DNA of 64,000 bases from an uncultured Dehalococcoidia bacterium (GCA_958296445.1 OY282565.1:3583570-3647569), one strand, 5' to 3'; shown: positions 16,138 through 24,749, numbered from the stretch's first letter. Numbers and translations: made by a program. Notes: generated from the sequence alone by a model not told the origin.

Positions 16138-16232
16138 CCTGCCCGTTTTCCCTCCAGCATACACTAGAATAGAAGTCGGCAAAACAGCCGCCAACCCCTT
16201 TCACGCCCCAAACTCCAAAGCAGAGGCCGATT

Positions 16233-16565
16233 ATGGGAATTTATCGGGTATACGCCACCGACGACGGAGAAAGCCACCTAGAGGAACTGAACCTAGAGCA
16301 GTACCCCGCCCTCCATTCAATGCTGAATGTGGCCGAGGTAAAAATCCAGTGGTGGAACGAGCCGCGGGTAATGGACTTCCATCCCCTCCCCGACCGCAGG
16401 CTAATCCTGCACCTCACGGGCGAAACGGAAATCACCGTAAGCGACGGCGCCTCCCACACATTCCGCCCCGGCGACGCCCGCCTGATGGAAGACACCTCCG
16501 GCAAAGGCCACAGCCACACAGACCGCGGCCCAACCTCAGCGGCCTACGTCTTTTTGCAGGATTAA
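16233..16565 (+). CDS. Small cupin-like protein
   Basis: 110 aa. Single cupin barrel suggested by LILHLTGETEITVSDG, FRPGDARLMED and the GKGHSHTDRG segment, whose two His could bind metal. Similar proteins are annotated as cupin-domain proteins of unknown function. AGAGG 7 nt before the ATG. A strong hairpin follows the stop. Confidence 0.75.
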   Translation: MGIYRVYATDDGESHLEELNLEQYPALHSMLNVAEVKIQWWNEPRVMDFHPLPDRRLILHLTGETEITVSDGASHTFRPGDARLMEDTSGKGHSHTDRGPTSAAYVFLQD

Positions 16566-16575
16566 AAAGAAAATG

Positions 16576-16601
16576 CGCCGCCCCGCCGATTCGGGGCGGC
16601 G
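16576..16601. terminator. GC-rich hairpin after the cupin gene
   Basis: CGCCGCCCCG, loop CCGATT, CGGGGCGGCG: a perfect 10-bp stem 10 nt after the stop codon. Followed by TCGCTTTCG, not a clean T-run. It probably ends transcription from both sides. Confidence 0.65.
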
Positions 16602-16626
16602 TCGCTTTCGCCCCCAAAGGCGTTTT

Positions 16627-16851
16627 CTACCGCTGTTCCTGAAACTGCCCTTTGTATCCCCGTGAGGGGGGCAAGCCAACGCGCTCCAGAATAAGCTGGG
16701 CAATTTTCATGCCATGCCTCAGCTCAATCGGAAAAGGGCCGATATTGTGCATTTCCAGAAAGAGATTTCCCTCGAACCCGGCAATCACCGTCGGCGCTGT
16801 GACGTGGACCGACAGGCCAAATTTATTTTCCGTCTGTGCTGGCAGGCACAA
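16627..16851 (-). pseudogene. C-terminal remnant of a dCTP deaminase/dUTPase-like gene
   Basis: 74 codons starting only at a TTG directly after an in-frame TAG. The translation FGLSVHVTAPTVIAGFEG, LEMHNIGPFPIELRHGMKI, AQLILE matches the C-terminal half of the trimeric dUTPase/dCTP-deaminase fold (pattern: VTAP, GxEG, LE..N.GP, L..GM.I.QL). The N-terminal half with the catalytic region is absent, so a working enzyme is unlikely unless it is translated as a separate domain. It overlaps the end of the upstream gene by 29 bp in another frame. Confidence 0.6.
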
Positions 16852-17161
16852 CTATTTTTTCCAAGTCGGATTCCATCGCCGAAAACCTAGTATGCCCGAA
16901 ATTGGTAGGCGGGAATGACACCACGATTTTGCCCCGGTACTCGCCGATGAGAGCGGCCCTCACGGTGGTGCGCTCCTCGTCCACAATGGCTAGAGGTACG
17001 AAGGCCGTCCGATTCTCGTCACCCAGCTTGAACCACACCTGAGCTTCCTGGGGCGTCGGAAATGGGTCTTTGTGCATCTTCGTGTAGCGCAGGTCGGCCA
17101 TAACCGGCTCAACATAAAACCGTATTGATTCTGGCTCTGGCCGTAACCGTCCTTTTATCAT
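16823..17161 (-). CDS. Hypothetical protein with a strong promoter
   Basis: 112 aa from ATG 17161 (GGGGAA 6 nt upstream). Beta-rich sequence: VWFKLGDENRTAFVPLAIV, VRAALIGEYRGKIVVSFPPT, then MESDLEKIVVPASTDGK. No family recognised. Transcribed from the near-consensus promoter at 17203-17230; the dUTPase-like remnant overlaps its 3' end. Balanced base composition unlike the surrounding GC-rich genes suggests transfer. Confidence 0.65.
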   Translation of the reverse strand: MIKGRLRPEPESIRFYVEPVMADLRYTKMHKDPFPTPQEAQVWFKLGDENRTAFVPLAIVDEERTTVRAALIGEYRGKIVVSFPPTNFGHTRFSAMESDLEKIVVPASTDGK

Positions 17162-17202
17162 TGGCCGTTCCCCTGTCAAATGGCTGGGTGGCTGGATGCG
17201 CT

Positions 17203-17230
17203 ATTATACTATCGCAGCGCGGCTTGTCAA
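17203..17230 (-). promoter_or_regulatory. Consensus sigma-70 promoter
   Basis: On the minus strand: TTGACA (17230-17225), 16-nt spacer, TATAAT (17208-17203). Transcription would start near 17196, giving a leader of about 35 nt to the ATG at 17161. Confidence 0.75.
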
Positions 17231-17699
17231 TCATTTTTGGCATTTATGTTCGATTTTACCCGTAAAGGCGACACGACGGCCCCCCCTTTCGCCGGAATGA
17301 CGGGGGCAAGCCGACTCCAAGGGCGCGGTTTAATCAAAAAGCGATGCCCCCCGTCCCGGCCCCCACCCCGTCCGGGGCGCAAGCAATCCCTTTCCCCTTT
17401 ATTGCCTACCCGATTGGCCGGGCTGTATCATAGTAAAATACCCTTTCGGAAAAGTGAAACGGCATCCGCGGGCTGAACCCGCGCCCCAAACCCTTTCCGG
17501 CGGCCCGCGCCCTTTCCGCCATCCCAATCCCTAACGCCGCGCCGCCCGGTTTTGCGCTGGCATTGGCGGTTTTTATGCTGTTTCCTTACAGCCCCGCCGC
17601 GTATGATAAATGGGCAGTTTCTGGACACTACCAAGGCGTTGCGGCAAGGCGTATGGGCTTTCGGGATACGCCGCCGGGGTTTCCGGCTACCATAAAGCC
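17231..17699. other. Long gap without a convincing gene
   Basis: Short open frames only; none has a ribosome site or family signature. It may contain decayed upstream parts of the PAP2 fragment that begins about 17700. Confidence 0.4.
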
Positions 17700-17903
17700 C
17701 GCGCCGCTAGGCCCAACCCCCACTCCGGTTGGACGGTAATGTTTGGCGTGATGTTCCTGCGGACGCCCCTATGGTGGACTCGGCCCTACGGCGTCATCCG
17801 CCCCGACTCGACGCCGCCCGCCACCGCCACCAAGGGCAACCACTACATAATGAACGCCGCCCCCGGCAAGCGGCGGCGAGCGGCATCGTATGCGCGTCAT
17901 TAG
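17700..17903 (+). pseudogene. Decayed PAP2 (Aur1-like) C-terminal fragment
   Basis: In one frame: HSGWTVMFGVMFLRTPLWW...TKGNHYIMNAAPGKRRRAA. It parallels the intact downstream PAP2 gene (HFSWTVILGVYWCRTLPGG...ITGNHFILDAIAGGTLAG) in order and spacing, including the two family histidines. No start, no N-terminal membrane helices and an altered end show it is a remnant. It overlaps the first codons of the intact gene. Confidence 0.65.
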
Positions 17904-18750
17904 AACAGGCAGCGGCCACCGGGCCGGTGTGCGCTGGCGGCCCGGCGCGGGGCGGGCCCCGGCCCTCCCGGCTTGGGCCCGGGCCCGGCTGGCCGCGCTA
18001 AAGCTGAACCCGGCGGCCCGGCGCCTATGGGAGCAACGCCGCCCCTTAAGCGAAGCCGCGCTCTACATCGGATTCTATCTGGTCTACCTGTTCACCGGCG
18101 GGCTGGCCTACGCCGACCCCCGCGCCGTCGGCATCGCCAACGGCGAGCGCATCGCCGCCTTTCAGGAACGGCTGGGCTTCCTCTGGGAACCCGGCTGGCA
18201 AGCGTGGGCCATAGACCACATCCAAGGGCTGGTGGTATTCCTGAATTGGGCCTACATCGTCACCTACTGGCCCGTGATTCTGGCCCTGGCCGTGTTCCTG
18301 TTCCTCCGCAACCGCCAACAATACTACTACTATCGCACCGTCATACTGCTCAACCTCACCGTGGCGCTGCTGGTCTTTATGCTGTTCCCGGTGGCGTCGC
18401 CCTTCGCCGTCCCGCCGACGGGGCTGATAGACACCATCCAGACTTTCGGCCCCACCGCCTACGGCACGGAAACAATGGCGAACTTCTACAACACAACCGC
18501 GGCAATGCCCAGCCTGCACTTCAGTTGGACAGTAATTCTAGGCGTGTACTGGTGCCGGACGCTGCCAGGCGGATTCAAGGCCGCCGGACTGCTCTACCCG
18601 GCAATGACCTTTTTCACCATCACCATCACCGGCAACCACTTCATCCTAGACGCCATAGCCGGCGGAACCCTAGCCGGCCTAGCCTTCGGCCTAGTAGAAC
18701 TAGCCCGCTTCCTACGCCGCAAAACCCAACGGGAATACCCGCCAGCGTAG
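17890..18750 (+). CDS. PAP2-superfamily (Aur1/inositolphosphotransferase-like) membrane protein
   Basis: 286 aa with about six membrane helices from residue 55 onward. The active-site motifs are present: NTTAAMPSLHFSW (His in SLH) and ITGNHFILDAIAGG (His and Asp). Members transfer or hydrolyse lipid-linked phosphates at the outer membrane face; PSLH-W and GNH-D spacing fits the Aur1-type branch. The first 50 residues are Arg/Ala-rich and no clear ribosome site precedes the ATG, so the true start may be further in. Confidence 0.85.
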   Translation: MRVIRTGSGHRAGVRWRPGAGRAPALPAWARARLAALKLNPAARRLWEQRRPLSEAALYIGFYLVYLFTGGLAYADPRAVGIANGERIAAFQERLGFLWEPGWQAWAIDHIQGLVVFLNWAYIVTYWPVILALAVFLFLRNRQQYYYYRTVILLNLTVALLVFMLFPVASPFAVPPTGLIDTIQTFGPTAYGTETMANFYNTTAAMPSLHFSWTVILGVYWCRTLPGGFKAAGLLYPAMTFFTITITGNHFILDAIAGGTLAGLAFGLVELARFLRRKTQREYPPA

Positions 18751-18842
18751 GGGCGCACAGCCGTGCGCCCGCACCCTCGCCGGTGTGATGCGTAATGCGT
18801 CCCCGCGCCGGTGCCGTGCGCCCACCCCCACCGCCCACTCAA
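18747..18842. repeat. Repeat family A with a partial second copy
   Basis: Full palindrome at 18747-18770, overlapping the stop codon of the PAP2 gene, then a GCCGTGCGCCC half-copy near 18820. Confidence 0.75.
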
Positions 18843-18855
18843 CGCAACAACCGCG

Positions 18856-20211
18856 TCACCGCTCCCGCCCCCACATCGGATGCCGAAACGTAGGCCGGGG
18901 CAAAATCCGGTCTATCGGCCTGCTCTCCGGTTCCGCCGCCGCCACGGGTTCCGGCTCCGCCGCCACCGGACGATAAGGCCGGGCCGGCGCCCGTTCCGGC
19001 CCGATTTCGCTGAGACGGGCCGCAAGCGCGTGCAGACTACTCATATTATGCACCGGCAAAAAATCGTCAACATACGGCAGCGCGGCCTGCATCCCCCGCG
19101 TAAGCGGCTGGTAATCCGGCGAACCCAGCAGCGGGTTAAGCCAGATAAGGCGGTGGCAGCTCCGTTGCAGCCGGGCCGTCTCCCGGGCCAGCAGCTCCGG
19201 TTCCCCCCTGTCCCAGCCGTCGGAAATCAGCAGCACGATAGCCTGCCCCCGCAGAGTGCGCCGCAGCCACTGGTAGTTGAAAGCCTTGACCGCCTCGCCG
19301 ATGCGCGTTCCGCCCGCCCAGTCGGGAACCGCGCGGGACACCTCGGCGATGGCCTGGTCTACCCCGCGATAGCGCAGTTGACGGGTAATGCGGGTCAAGC
19401 GAGTAGCGAAAAGAAACGCCTCCAGGTTCCGCCCGGCGGCGGCATCCCCCGCGATGGTATGAATGAAGTGCAGCAACATACGGGTATAGCGTTCCATAGA
19501 GCCGCTAACATCGCAGAGCAGGGCCAGCGAGCGCGGGCGATTCTTCGGGCCGCGCCCGGCCAAATCGAAAGTCTCGCCGCCGTATTGCAGGCTGCGGCGC
19601 AGCGTGCGGCGCAGGTCAAGCCCCCCTCGCTGCGACCAACTCGCCGGAACCATCCGCCGGGTGCGGCGACGCCCCAAGTCCCAGAACAACCCCGCCATCA
19701 TCCGCCGCGCCTCCGCCATTTCTTGCCCGGTAAACTGCGCGAAATCCTTTTGCCGCAACACTTCCCGGGCGCTATAAGTACGGGTAAGGTTGACCAGCGA
19801 AGGCGAATCGCCATCTAGATCGCCGTCGCCGTCCCCCGACAGCCCATCGTCCACCGGCCCATCCTGCCCGGCCGACACTTGGGGCTTGCGGAAACGCCGC
19901 CGCTCCCCCATAGAACGCAAATCCATACCGCTGCGGGCAGTATTCGGCTTCCGCCAGAAAACCTGAAAAGCCTCATCAAACAACGGCAAATCCTGCCGCC
20001 TATGAACGAATATACTACGCGCCGCCTGATAAAACTCGCCCCGCCGCCCAATATGAATATGCTCCGTAGCCCGCACCATATCCAGCACATTGGCCGGCCC
20101 GGCATCCAACCCCAGCCGCCGCAACACCTCGGCAAACCGCAGCAGATTGGGCAGAATATAACCGTCCCCACCCCCCCCGTCGCGGTTCAATGCATACAAG
20201 TTAGTAGTCAT
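18856..20211 (-). CDS. CoxE-like von Willebrand factor A protein
   Basis: 451 aa. N-terminal helical region (LRFAEVLRRLGLDAGP), an acidic Gly/Asp linker (115-136), then a VWA domain with MIDAS motif DVSGS (234-238), later T in GGTRIG and D in LISDGWDRGE. Pattern of CoxE/YehP-type proteins that work with a MoxR ATPase, here encoded just upstream on the same strand. These pairs are thought to act as metal-insertion or protein-maturation chaperones (CoxD/CoxE in CO dehydrogenase). No CO dehydrogenase gene is visible nearby. AAGGG precedes the ATG. C-terminal tail is Pro/Glu-rich. Confidence 0.9.
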   Translation of the reverse strand: MTTNLYALNRDGGGGDGYILPNLLRFAEVLRRLGLDAGPANVLDMVRATEHIHIGRRGEFYQAARSIFVHRRQDLPLFDEAFQVFWRKPNTARSGMDLRSMGERRRFRKPQVSAGQDGPVDDGLSGDGDGDLDGDSPSLVNLTRTYSAREVLRQKDFAQFTGQEMAEARRMMAGLFWDLGRRRTRRMVPASWSQRGGLDLRRTLRRSLQYGGETFDLAGRGPKNRPRSLALLCDVSGSMERYTRMLLHFIHTIAGDAAAGRNLEAFLFATRLTRITRQLRYRGVDQAIAEVSRAVPDWAGGTRIGEAVKAFNYQWLRRTLRGQAIVLLISDGWDRGEPELLARETARLQRSCHRLIWLNPLLGSPDYQPLTRGMQAALPYVDDFLPVHNMSSLHALAARLSEIGPERAPARPYRPVAAEPEPVAAAEPESRPIDRILPRPTFRHPMWGRER

Positions 20212-20246
20212 AAACGCCCTTCTATTTCGGAATCAACCCGTAACCC

Positions 20247-20270
20247 GTAGGGGCGCACAGCCGTGCGCCC
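20247..20270. repeat. Repeat family A palindrome
   Basis: Single copy in the 129-bp gap between the MoxR and CoxE-like genes; it may act as an intra-operon hairpin. Confidence 0.75.
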
Positions 20271-20340
20271 ACCCCCCTAACATCCCGCCATTTTCCCGCC
20301 CAAAACAACCAACCGCCGGACGCCCACCCTTTACCAACCC

Positions 20341-21333
20341 CTACCCCCGCCCGCCCCGCCGCGGGCCGCGATTGCGGGAACGTTCCAGCATCGCCCGCAC
20401 CGGCTCGCCCCTAACCTGCTCAATATCATCCTGATACTTCAGCATCAGCCCCAGCGTATCGTCTATCACCTCCGGCTCCAGTTGCGTCCGGTTCAGGGCC
20501 AGCAACGCCGATGTCCAGTCCAGCGTTTCCGATATGCCGGGAATTTTGTAAAGTTCGGTTTCGCGCAATTCCTGCACAAAGCCCGTCACCTGCTCCGCCA
20601 GCCGACGGGGGGCGCCCGGCAGCCGGGATGCGATAATCGACATTTCCTTCTGAAAATCCGGGTAGTCAATCCAGTAGTACAAGCAGCGACGCTTAAGGGC
20701 GTCGTGAACCTCGCGGGTGCGGTTGGAAGTGATAATAACCACCGGCGGATGCCCCGCCTTGAAAACTCCCAACTCCGGTATGGTTATCTGAAAATCGGCC
20801 AGCAGCTCCAGCAGAAAGCCCTCAAACTCCTCATCGGCCCGGTCGAGTTCGTCAATCAGCAACACCGGAGCCCGCTCGTGGGCCGCGTCTATGGCCTGGA
20901 GCAGAGGCCGCTTGATGAGAAACCGCTCGCTGAACAGACCGGCGGCGGCCGATTCCCGGTCAAGCCCGCCCCCCGCCTCCAGCAACCGGATTTCCAGCAG
21001 TTGCCGGGCGTGGTTCCACTCATAAACGGCGTGGTTAATGTCCAGCCCCTCGTAGCATTGCAGCCGTATCAAGGGCGTGTCCAGGCCATCCGACAAGGCG
21101 CGGGCGATTTCCGTCTTGCCCACCCCGGCCTCGCCCTCCAGAAACAAGGGCCGCCGCAACCGCAGCGCCAGAAACAACGGAACCGCCAGCGAGCGGTCGG
21201 CAACATAACCCTGCCCGCGCAACAATTCCTGCACACTCTCAATAGAATCCGGGATAGTGGAATCGCGGGTAGCGGAATCAGGGCTACTCAAAGGGATACT
21301 CTCCATCAGGCGATTGACGCTATTGTAGCGCAT
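20341..21333 (-). CDS. MoxR-type AAA+ ATPase (CoxD-like)
   Basis: 330 aa. Walker A GEAGVGKT (67-74), Walker B LLIDELDRAD, sensor-1 ITSNRTRE, and arginine-finger region HDALKRRCLYYWIDYP; this last pattern is typical of CoxD-type MoxR proteins. It should power conformational work on a client together with the VWA partner. Start uncertain between ATG 21333 and ATG 21306; neither has a clear ribosome site. The first 30 residues are Ser-rich. Confidence 0.9.
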   Translation of the reverse strand: MRYNSVNRLMESIPLSSPDSATRDSTIPDSIESVQELLRGQGYVADRSLAVPLFLALRLRRPLFLEGEAGVGKTEIARALSDGLDTPLIRLQCYEGLDINHAVYEWNHARQLLEIRLLEAGGGLDRESAAAGLFSERFLIKRPLLQAIDAAHERAPVLLIDELDRADEEFEGFLLELLADFQITIPELGVFKAGHPPVVIITSNRTREVHDALKRRCLYYWIDYPDFQKEMSIIASRLPGAPRRLAEQVTGFVQELRETELYKIPGISETLDWTSALLALNRTQLEPEVIDDTLGLMLKYQDDIEQVRGEPVRAMLERSRNRGPRRGGRG

Positions 21334-21381
21334 AACCGGAATTTAACCACAAAAATCTCTGCGCCCTCTGTGGTTAATAAC
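21334..21381. repeat. Short repeat family C element
   Basis: AACCACA and CTCTGCGCCCTCTGTGGTT at 21343-21375 form a small hairpin between the Ham1-like and MoxR genes. Confidence 0.6.
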
Positions 21382-22014
21382 TCACCCGGGAACGAAAGTT
21401 GACGTGAGGTAGCGGCGGACAAGGCGGCGCAAACGGTTCCAATGGCCGCCAACCGATTCCTGCTGTTCGGCAGTCATCTGGCTGTAGACCGCGCCGAATT
21501 GCGGAAACCGCCACACGCTGAAAACCCAAAATTCCGGCAAAGGCGCATCCGGCGGCTGCCAATCCAAGTATCCGGTAGCCCCGGTTAGCTCCCAAGAAAC
21601 CAGAACCCGCCCCTTATCCGCGATGGCAAGGGCCTCAACCCACCAAGCCCGCCGGGCTTCGCCGCTATAAGGACGCATCAACTCCAGCAACCGCCCCAGC
21701 CGTTGCGCGTTATCAGCGTCAGCCCCGGCAAAGCGGCGCGTATACCGGCTTTCCCACTGCGGCCCCAACGCCGGAATAACCAGCCCCCCGTCCGAAGCAA
21801 CAGCCAGCATCCCCCCCGCCGCCGACCACCGCGCCGCCTTATCCCGCGCAATAGCCTCATGACTTTCGCCCTCCTCCCCGGCAACCCCCCTCAACCCAAC
21901 CTCAACAGGCGTAACCGGCGCAAAAGGCAACCCACACAGCAACCGCCGAAACTCCCCCTGCTTATCCAAGTTCCCGGTAGCCAGCAAAATAGGCGTAAAC
22001 GAACGATGCGTCAT
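21382..22014 (-). CDS. Ham1/RdgB-like non-canonical purine NTP pyrophosphatase, divergent
   Basis: 210 aa. N-terminal ILLATGNLDKQGEFRRLL matches the substrate-binding start of the Ham1 family (TxNxxK), and ASDGGLVIPAL stands where the family has the catalytic acidic-Asp-Ser-Gly loop. In the Ham1 family this removes ITP, dITP or XTP from the nucleotide pool. The C-terminal half (WRFPQFGAVYSQMTAEQQE) keeps the general layout but is divergent. GAGGAG 3-8 nt before the ATG. Confidence 0.75.
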   Translation of the reverse strand: MTHRSFTPILLATGNLDKQGEFRRLLCGLPFAPVTPVEVGLRGVAGEEGESHEAIARDKAARWSAAGGMLAVASDGGLVIPALGPQWESRYTRRFAGADADNAQRLGRLLELMRPYSGEARRAWWVEALAIADKGRVLVSWELTGATGYLDWQPPDAPLPEFWVFSVWRFPQFGAVYSQMTAEQQESVGGHWNRLRRLVRRYLTSTFVPG

Positions 22015-22135
22015 TGCTCCTCTATTGTCATTCTAAGCCGCCACACTGTCATTCTGAGCGCAGCGAAGAATCCCCCTTTCGCAACAGAGACCCTTCGCTA
22101 CGCTCAGGGTGACAGTGGCGCTCAGAGTGACACAC
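22015..22135. repeat. Repeat family B hairpin with partial leading copy
   Basis: A GTCATTCTAAGC half-edge, then CTGAGCGCAGCGAAGAATC paired with GACCCTTCGCTACGCTCAGG, spanning about 22040-22115. Confidence 0.75.
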
Positions 22136-22810
22136 CTAGCCAACACGGGCAACGGCCCTAGTAGCCGCCCCATCGCCGCCCTTGAGCTTGAGCGGCAGCG
22201 CCCAAAGCTCAAATTCCTCGCCCACCAGCAGATGCAGGTTAATCAGGTTCTCAATCAGCGGTACATTCCGGCCCAGCAACAAACGATGCACCGGGAAATC
22301 GTGGATAGTGGATTGCGGCGTATCCGGGTGCTTGTCTATCGGGAAATCCACCGCCACGGCATTGACCCCCTGATCGGCCAAGTACGCCGCGCCCTCGGTG
22401 CTGAGATATGGCCCCTGCCCGTAAAAGCGCGGGCCGCCGGATTCGGCCTCGGCCCATCCGGTAAACAGCACGGCTATTTTGCTGTACAGCGCATCGGGAA
22501 CCGCCCCGGCGTCGGCCAACTGCGCCACCGTCAAAGGCTCCAGCCCGCGGGCCACCGGGCGCAAGTCCAGCAGCAAGGCCGGGCCGGCATATTTCTCCAG
22601 CGGCATTTCGTCCACCGTGGCCGCGCCGGGGACAAAGTGATACGGGGCGTCCACGTGGGTGCCGATGTGCGTCGCCAAGCAGAGCCGCTGGTTGGAGCGG
22701 GCGTGGGTTTCGTGGGTTTGCAACGGCGATGTTTCCACCCCCATCAGCCCCGGAACCGGGCTTACCCGCTCGCTGCCCAGAGTCAGCGTCAAGTCAATCA
22801 GTCGTGCCAT
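22136..22810 (-). CDS. Metal-dependent cyclase-family amidohydrolase (kynurenine formamidase type)
   Basis: 224 aa from ATG 22810 (AAGGAAGGG upstream). The cyclase/KynB metal motif HIGTHVDAPYHF (H48, H52, D54, H58) and the AVDFP segment are present. Family members hydrolyse N-formylkynurenine or isatin-like amides with a bound metal. It begins 28 bp after the MFS gene on the same strand, so the transporter may import its substrate. Substrate not predictable from sequence. Confidence 0.88.
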   Translation of the reverse strand: MARLIDLTLTLGSERVSPVPGLMGVETSPLQTHETHARSNQRLCLATHIGTHVDAPYHFVPGAATVDEMPLEKYAGPALLLDLRPVARGLEPLTVAQLADAGAVPDALYSKIAVLFTGWAEAESGGPRFYGQGPYLSTEGAAYLADQGVNAVAVDFPIDKHPDTPQSTIHDFPVHRLLLGRNVPLIENLINLHLLVGEEFELWALPLKLKGGDGAATRAVARVG

Positions 22811-22838
22811 AAAACCCAGCCCTTCCTTCGATTTCGGT

Positions 22839-24221
22839 TTAGTCGCCGGGGGTCGCATCGGGCAACGCGCCGGACGGCGGCGCCGGCCGCGGTTCCGGCC
22901 GCGGCTTGAACAAGGCATCGGAACGGGCCTCCGGCGGCAGCGAATCCTCCCAGTTCGGGATAAGCACCCGCTTGGTCGGTTCCAAAGTCAGAATCACCAG
23001 CACCCCCACGATGCTGAAGCCCATTGACAGCGCAAACACCGGCATATATCCGACGAGGTATATAACCAGCCCGCCCAAAAAGGTGGCGATAGCGTGTCCC
23101 ATCATCGCGCCCATAATTTCGTAGCCGTACAGCGTAGCCATCGGCCCGGCCCCGAAATACTGCCGGTTCACCACCAGGTAGGCCGACATCTCCCCGCCGA
23201 ACCCCAAGCCGAACAGCACTCCGAACAAGTAAAAAACCCACGTGGAGTCGCCGGCAAAGAAAAGCACGGTAACGGTCACGCACTGGAGAAACAGCGCCAC
23301 CATCATCACCGGCTTGCCCCCCATACGCTCGGCCAGCACCGGCACGATAAACCGCCCGACAATGCTGAAAACGGAGATGCAGCTCAGAATCCAGGCGCCC
23401 TGAGTTACGCTGATTCCCGCTTCGTTGGCAAAGTCTATGACAAAAATAAGCACGATGCCATGCCCGGCGCAGCCCAAGCCGTGGATGGTAGGCAGGTTCC
23501 AGAAAGCGCGAGTCCGGCGCATATGCTGGCCGAAAACCTTGAGCCGCAGCTTAAGCAGTTCCACCGACGGCACAATTTCCGGCGGCTCATCGCCCCGCAT
23601 ACCATAAGGCCGAATCCCGACATCGGCCGGCCTCGACCTGAAAAAAACGCTGGACAAGATAATCAGTCCGCCGCCCACGACGGCGATGGCCCAGAAAGTT
23701 TCGCGCCAGCCGAAGGCTTCCAGCAGCGCGGCCACCGCGGGGGCCAGCAGCGCCGCGCCGATGCCCCCCGCCCCCTGCAACAGCCCGGTAGCCAGTCCCA
23801 ACCGCCGCCGGAACCAGCCGCCAATGGACGCCTGCAACGGCACAAAAGTAAACGCCTGCGTCATCGCCAAGAACACGCCAAAAGCGATGAAAAAATGCCA
23901 TACCTCGCTCACAATCCCCACAAACAGCATACTGACCAAATACAGCAAGCCGCAGCCAAGCATAATCGGGCGTGCGCCAAAGCGGTCGCCCATCATCCCG
24001 GCAATCGGAGAAAACAAAGCGCCCACGAGGTAATACAAGGAAATCGCCGCGCTAACGGTAAATATGTTCCAGCCAAACGGCCCCTCCTCGTCCCTGAGCA
24101 GAGGCACCATAATTCCGGCCGACATACTGATTGCCTGCCCGATGACCTGCACCACCACCAAGATGCCAAGAATCACCCAAGCGCGATGGAACCGAGGAAC
24201 TATTGCGGTTATCTGTGCCAT
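22839..24221 (-). CDS. MFS transporter, monocarboxylate/oxalate-formate type
   Basis: 460 aa with about 12 membrane helices. The GDRFGARP loop between helices 2 and 3, GWFRRRLGLATGL in helix 5 and a long central loop with VELLKLRLKVFGQHMRRTRAFW fit the OFA/MCT branch that carries organic acids. AAGGTGAT directly before the ATG. Likely cotranscribed with the downstream cyclase-family hydrolase. C-terminal tail of about 50 residues is Pro-rich. Confidence 0.9.
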   Translation of the reverse strand: MAQITAIVPRFHRAWVILGILVVVQVIGQAISMSAGIMVPLLRDEEGPFGWNIFTVSAAISLYYLVGALFSPIAGMMGDRFGARPIMLGCGLLYLVSMLFVGIVSEVWHFFIAFGVFLAMTQAFTFVPLQASIGGWFRRRLGLATGLLQGAGGIGAALLAPAVAALLEAFGWRETFWAIAVVGGGLIILSSVFFRSRPADVGIRPYGMRGDEPPEIVPSVELLKLRLKVFGQHMRRTRAFWNLPTIHGLGCAGHGIVLIFVIDFANEAGISVTQGAWILSCISVFSIVGRFIVPVLAERMGGKPVMMVALFLQCVTVTVLFFAGDSTWVFYLFGVLFGLGFGGEMSAYLVVNRQYFGAGPMATLYGYEIMGAMMGHAIATFLGGLVIYLVGYMPVFALSMGFSIVGVLVILTLEPTKRVLIPNWEDSLPPEARSDALFKPRPEPRPAPPSGALPDATPGD

Positions 24222-24255
24222 ATCACCTTTTCGCCAAGTCTAATGTTCCGGCCTC

Positions 24256-24465
24256 AACCGGGATTCCCAAGATTAACCGGGAAAACTGCGAAATCACTTC
24301 CGTTGCCCATCATCCTGCGCAAATCCCCGTCATTCTACGCAAATCCCTGTCATTCTGAGCAAAGCGAAGAATCCCACCTTGGGCAGTGAGACCCTTCGCT
24401 TTGCTCAGGGTGACAAAGGGAAATTTCGCAATTTCCCCACTAACCGGGATTCCCAAGATTAACCG
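24256..24465. mobile_element. Repeat family B element flanked by 24-bp direct repeats (MITE-like)
   Basis: Identical 24-bp blocks beginning AACCGGGATTCCCAAG occur at 24256-24279 and 24442-24465. Between them: edge GGAAAACTGCGAAAT, two amplified CATTCTGCGC-type units, the hairpin core (24350-24412) and an inverted edge reading GGAAATTGCGAAAT on the minus strand. Non-coding. Confidence 0.6.
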
Positions 24466-24470
24466 CGTTC

Positions 24471-24749
24471 TCAATGCAACGGGCAAGCCTTAAGAAACCC
24501 CTTGCCCCACCAAGTGTTTGCCGGGCCCTGATCTTGGGCAGTTTCGCCGATAGGTGCAACGCCAAACGCGGCCTGCCCTTGCCCGCCGCCTTCGGACTCT
24601 GCGGCGTCAGAGTCCTCCAGCGACGTGCCGGGCAGCCCAAAAGTCAACTCGCGGCCCTCGGCATTGGCCGATACGGCCCAGGCCCCGAAAAAGATTATCA
24701 GCACTGCCGTGGCGCCGGTCACCACCAGAAAGATGAACGGCGCCGGCAT
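24471..24749 (-). CDS. Small single-helix membrane protein
   Basis: 92 aa: MPAPFIFLVV start, membrane helix to about residue 28 (VLIIFFGAWAVSANAEG), then an acidic, Gly-rich tail. It begins 14 nt after the stop of the molybdoenzyme gene, so it may be a membrane anchor or subunit for it (inference). Its 3' end is close to the repeat element. Confidence 0.6.
   Translation of the reverse strand: MPAPFIFLVVTGATAVLIIFFGAWAVSANAEGRELTFGLPGTSLEDSDAAESEGGGQGQAAFGVAPIGETAQDQGPANTWWGKGFLKACPLH

Noticed and set aside
16627..17161. A single dCTP deaminase gene interrupted by one frameshift
   Set aside because: The upstream 112-residue protein shows no resemblance to the N-terminal half of the deaminase, so a simple frameshift does not explain the pair.
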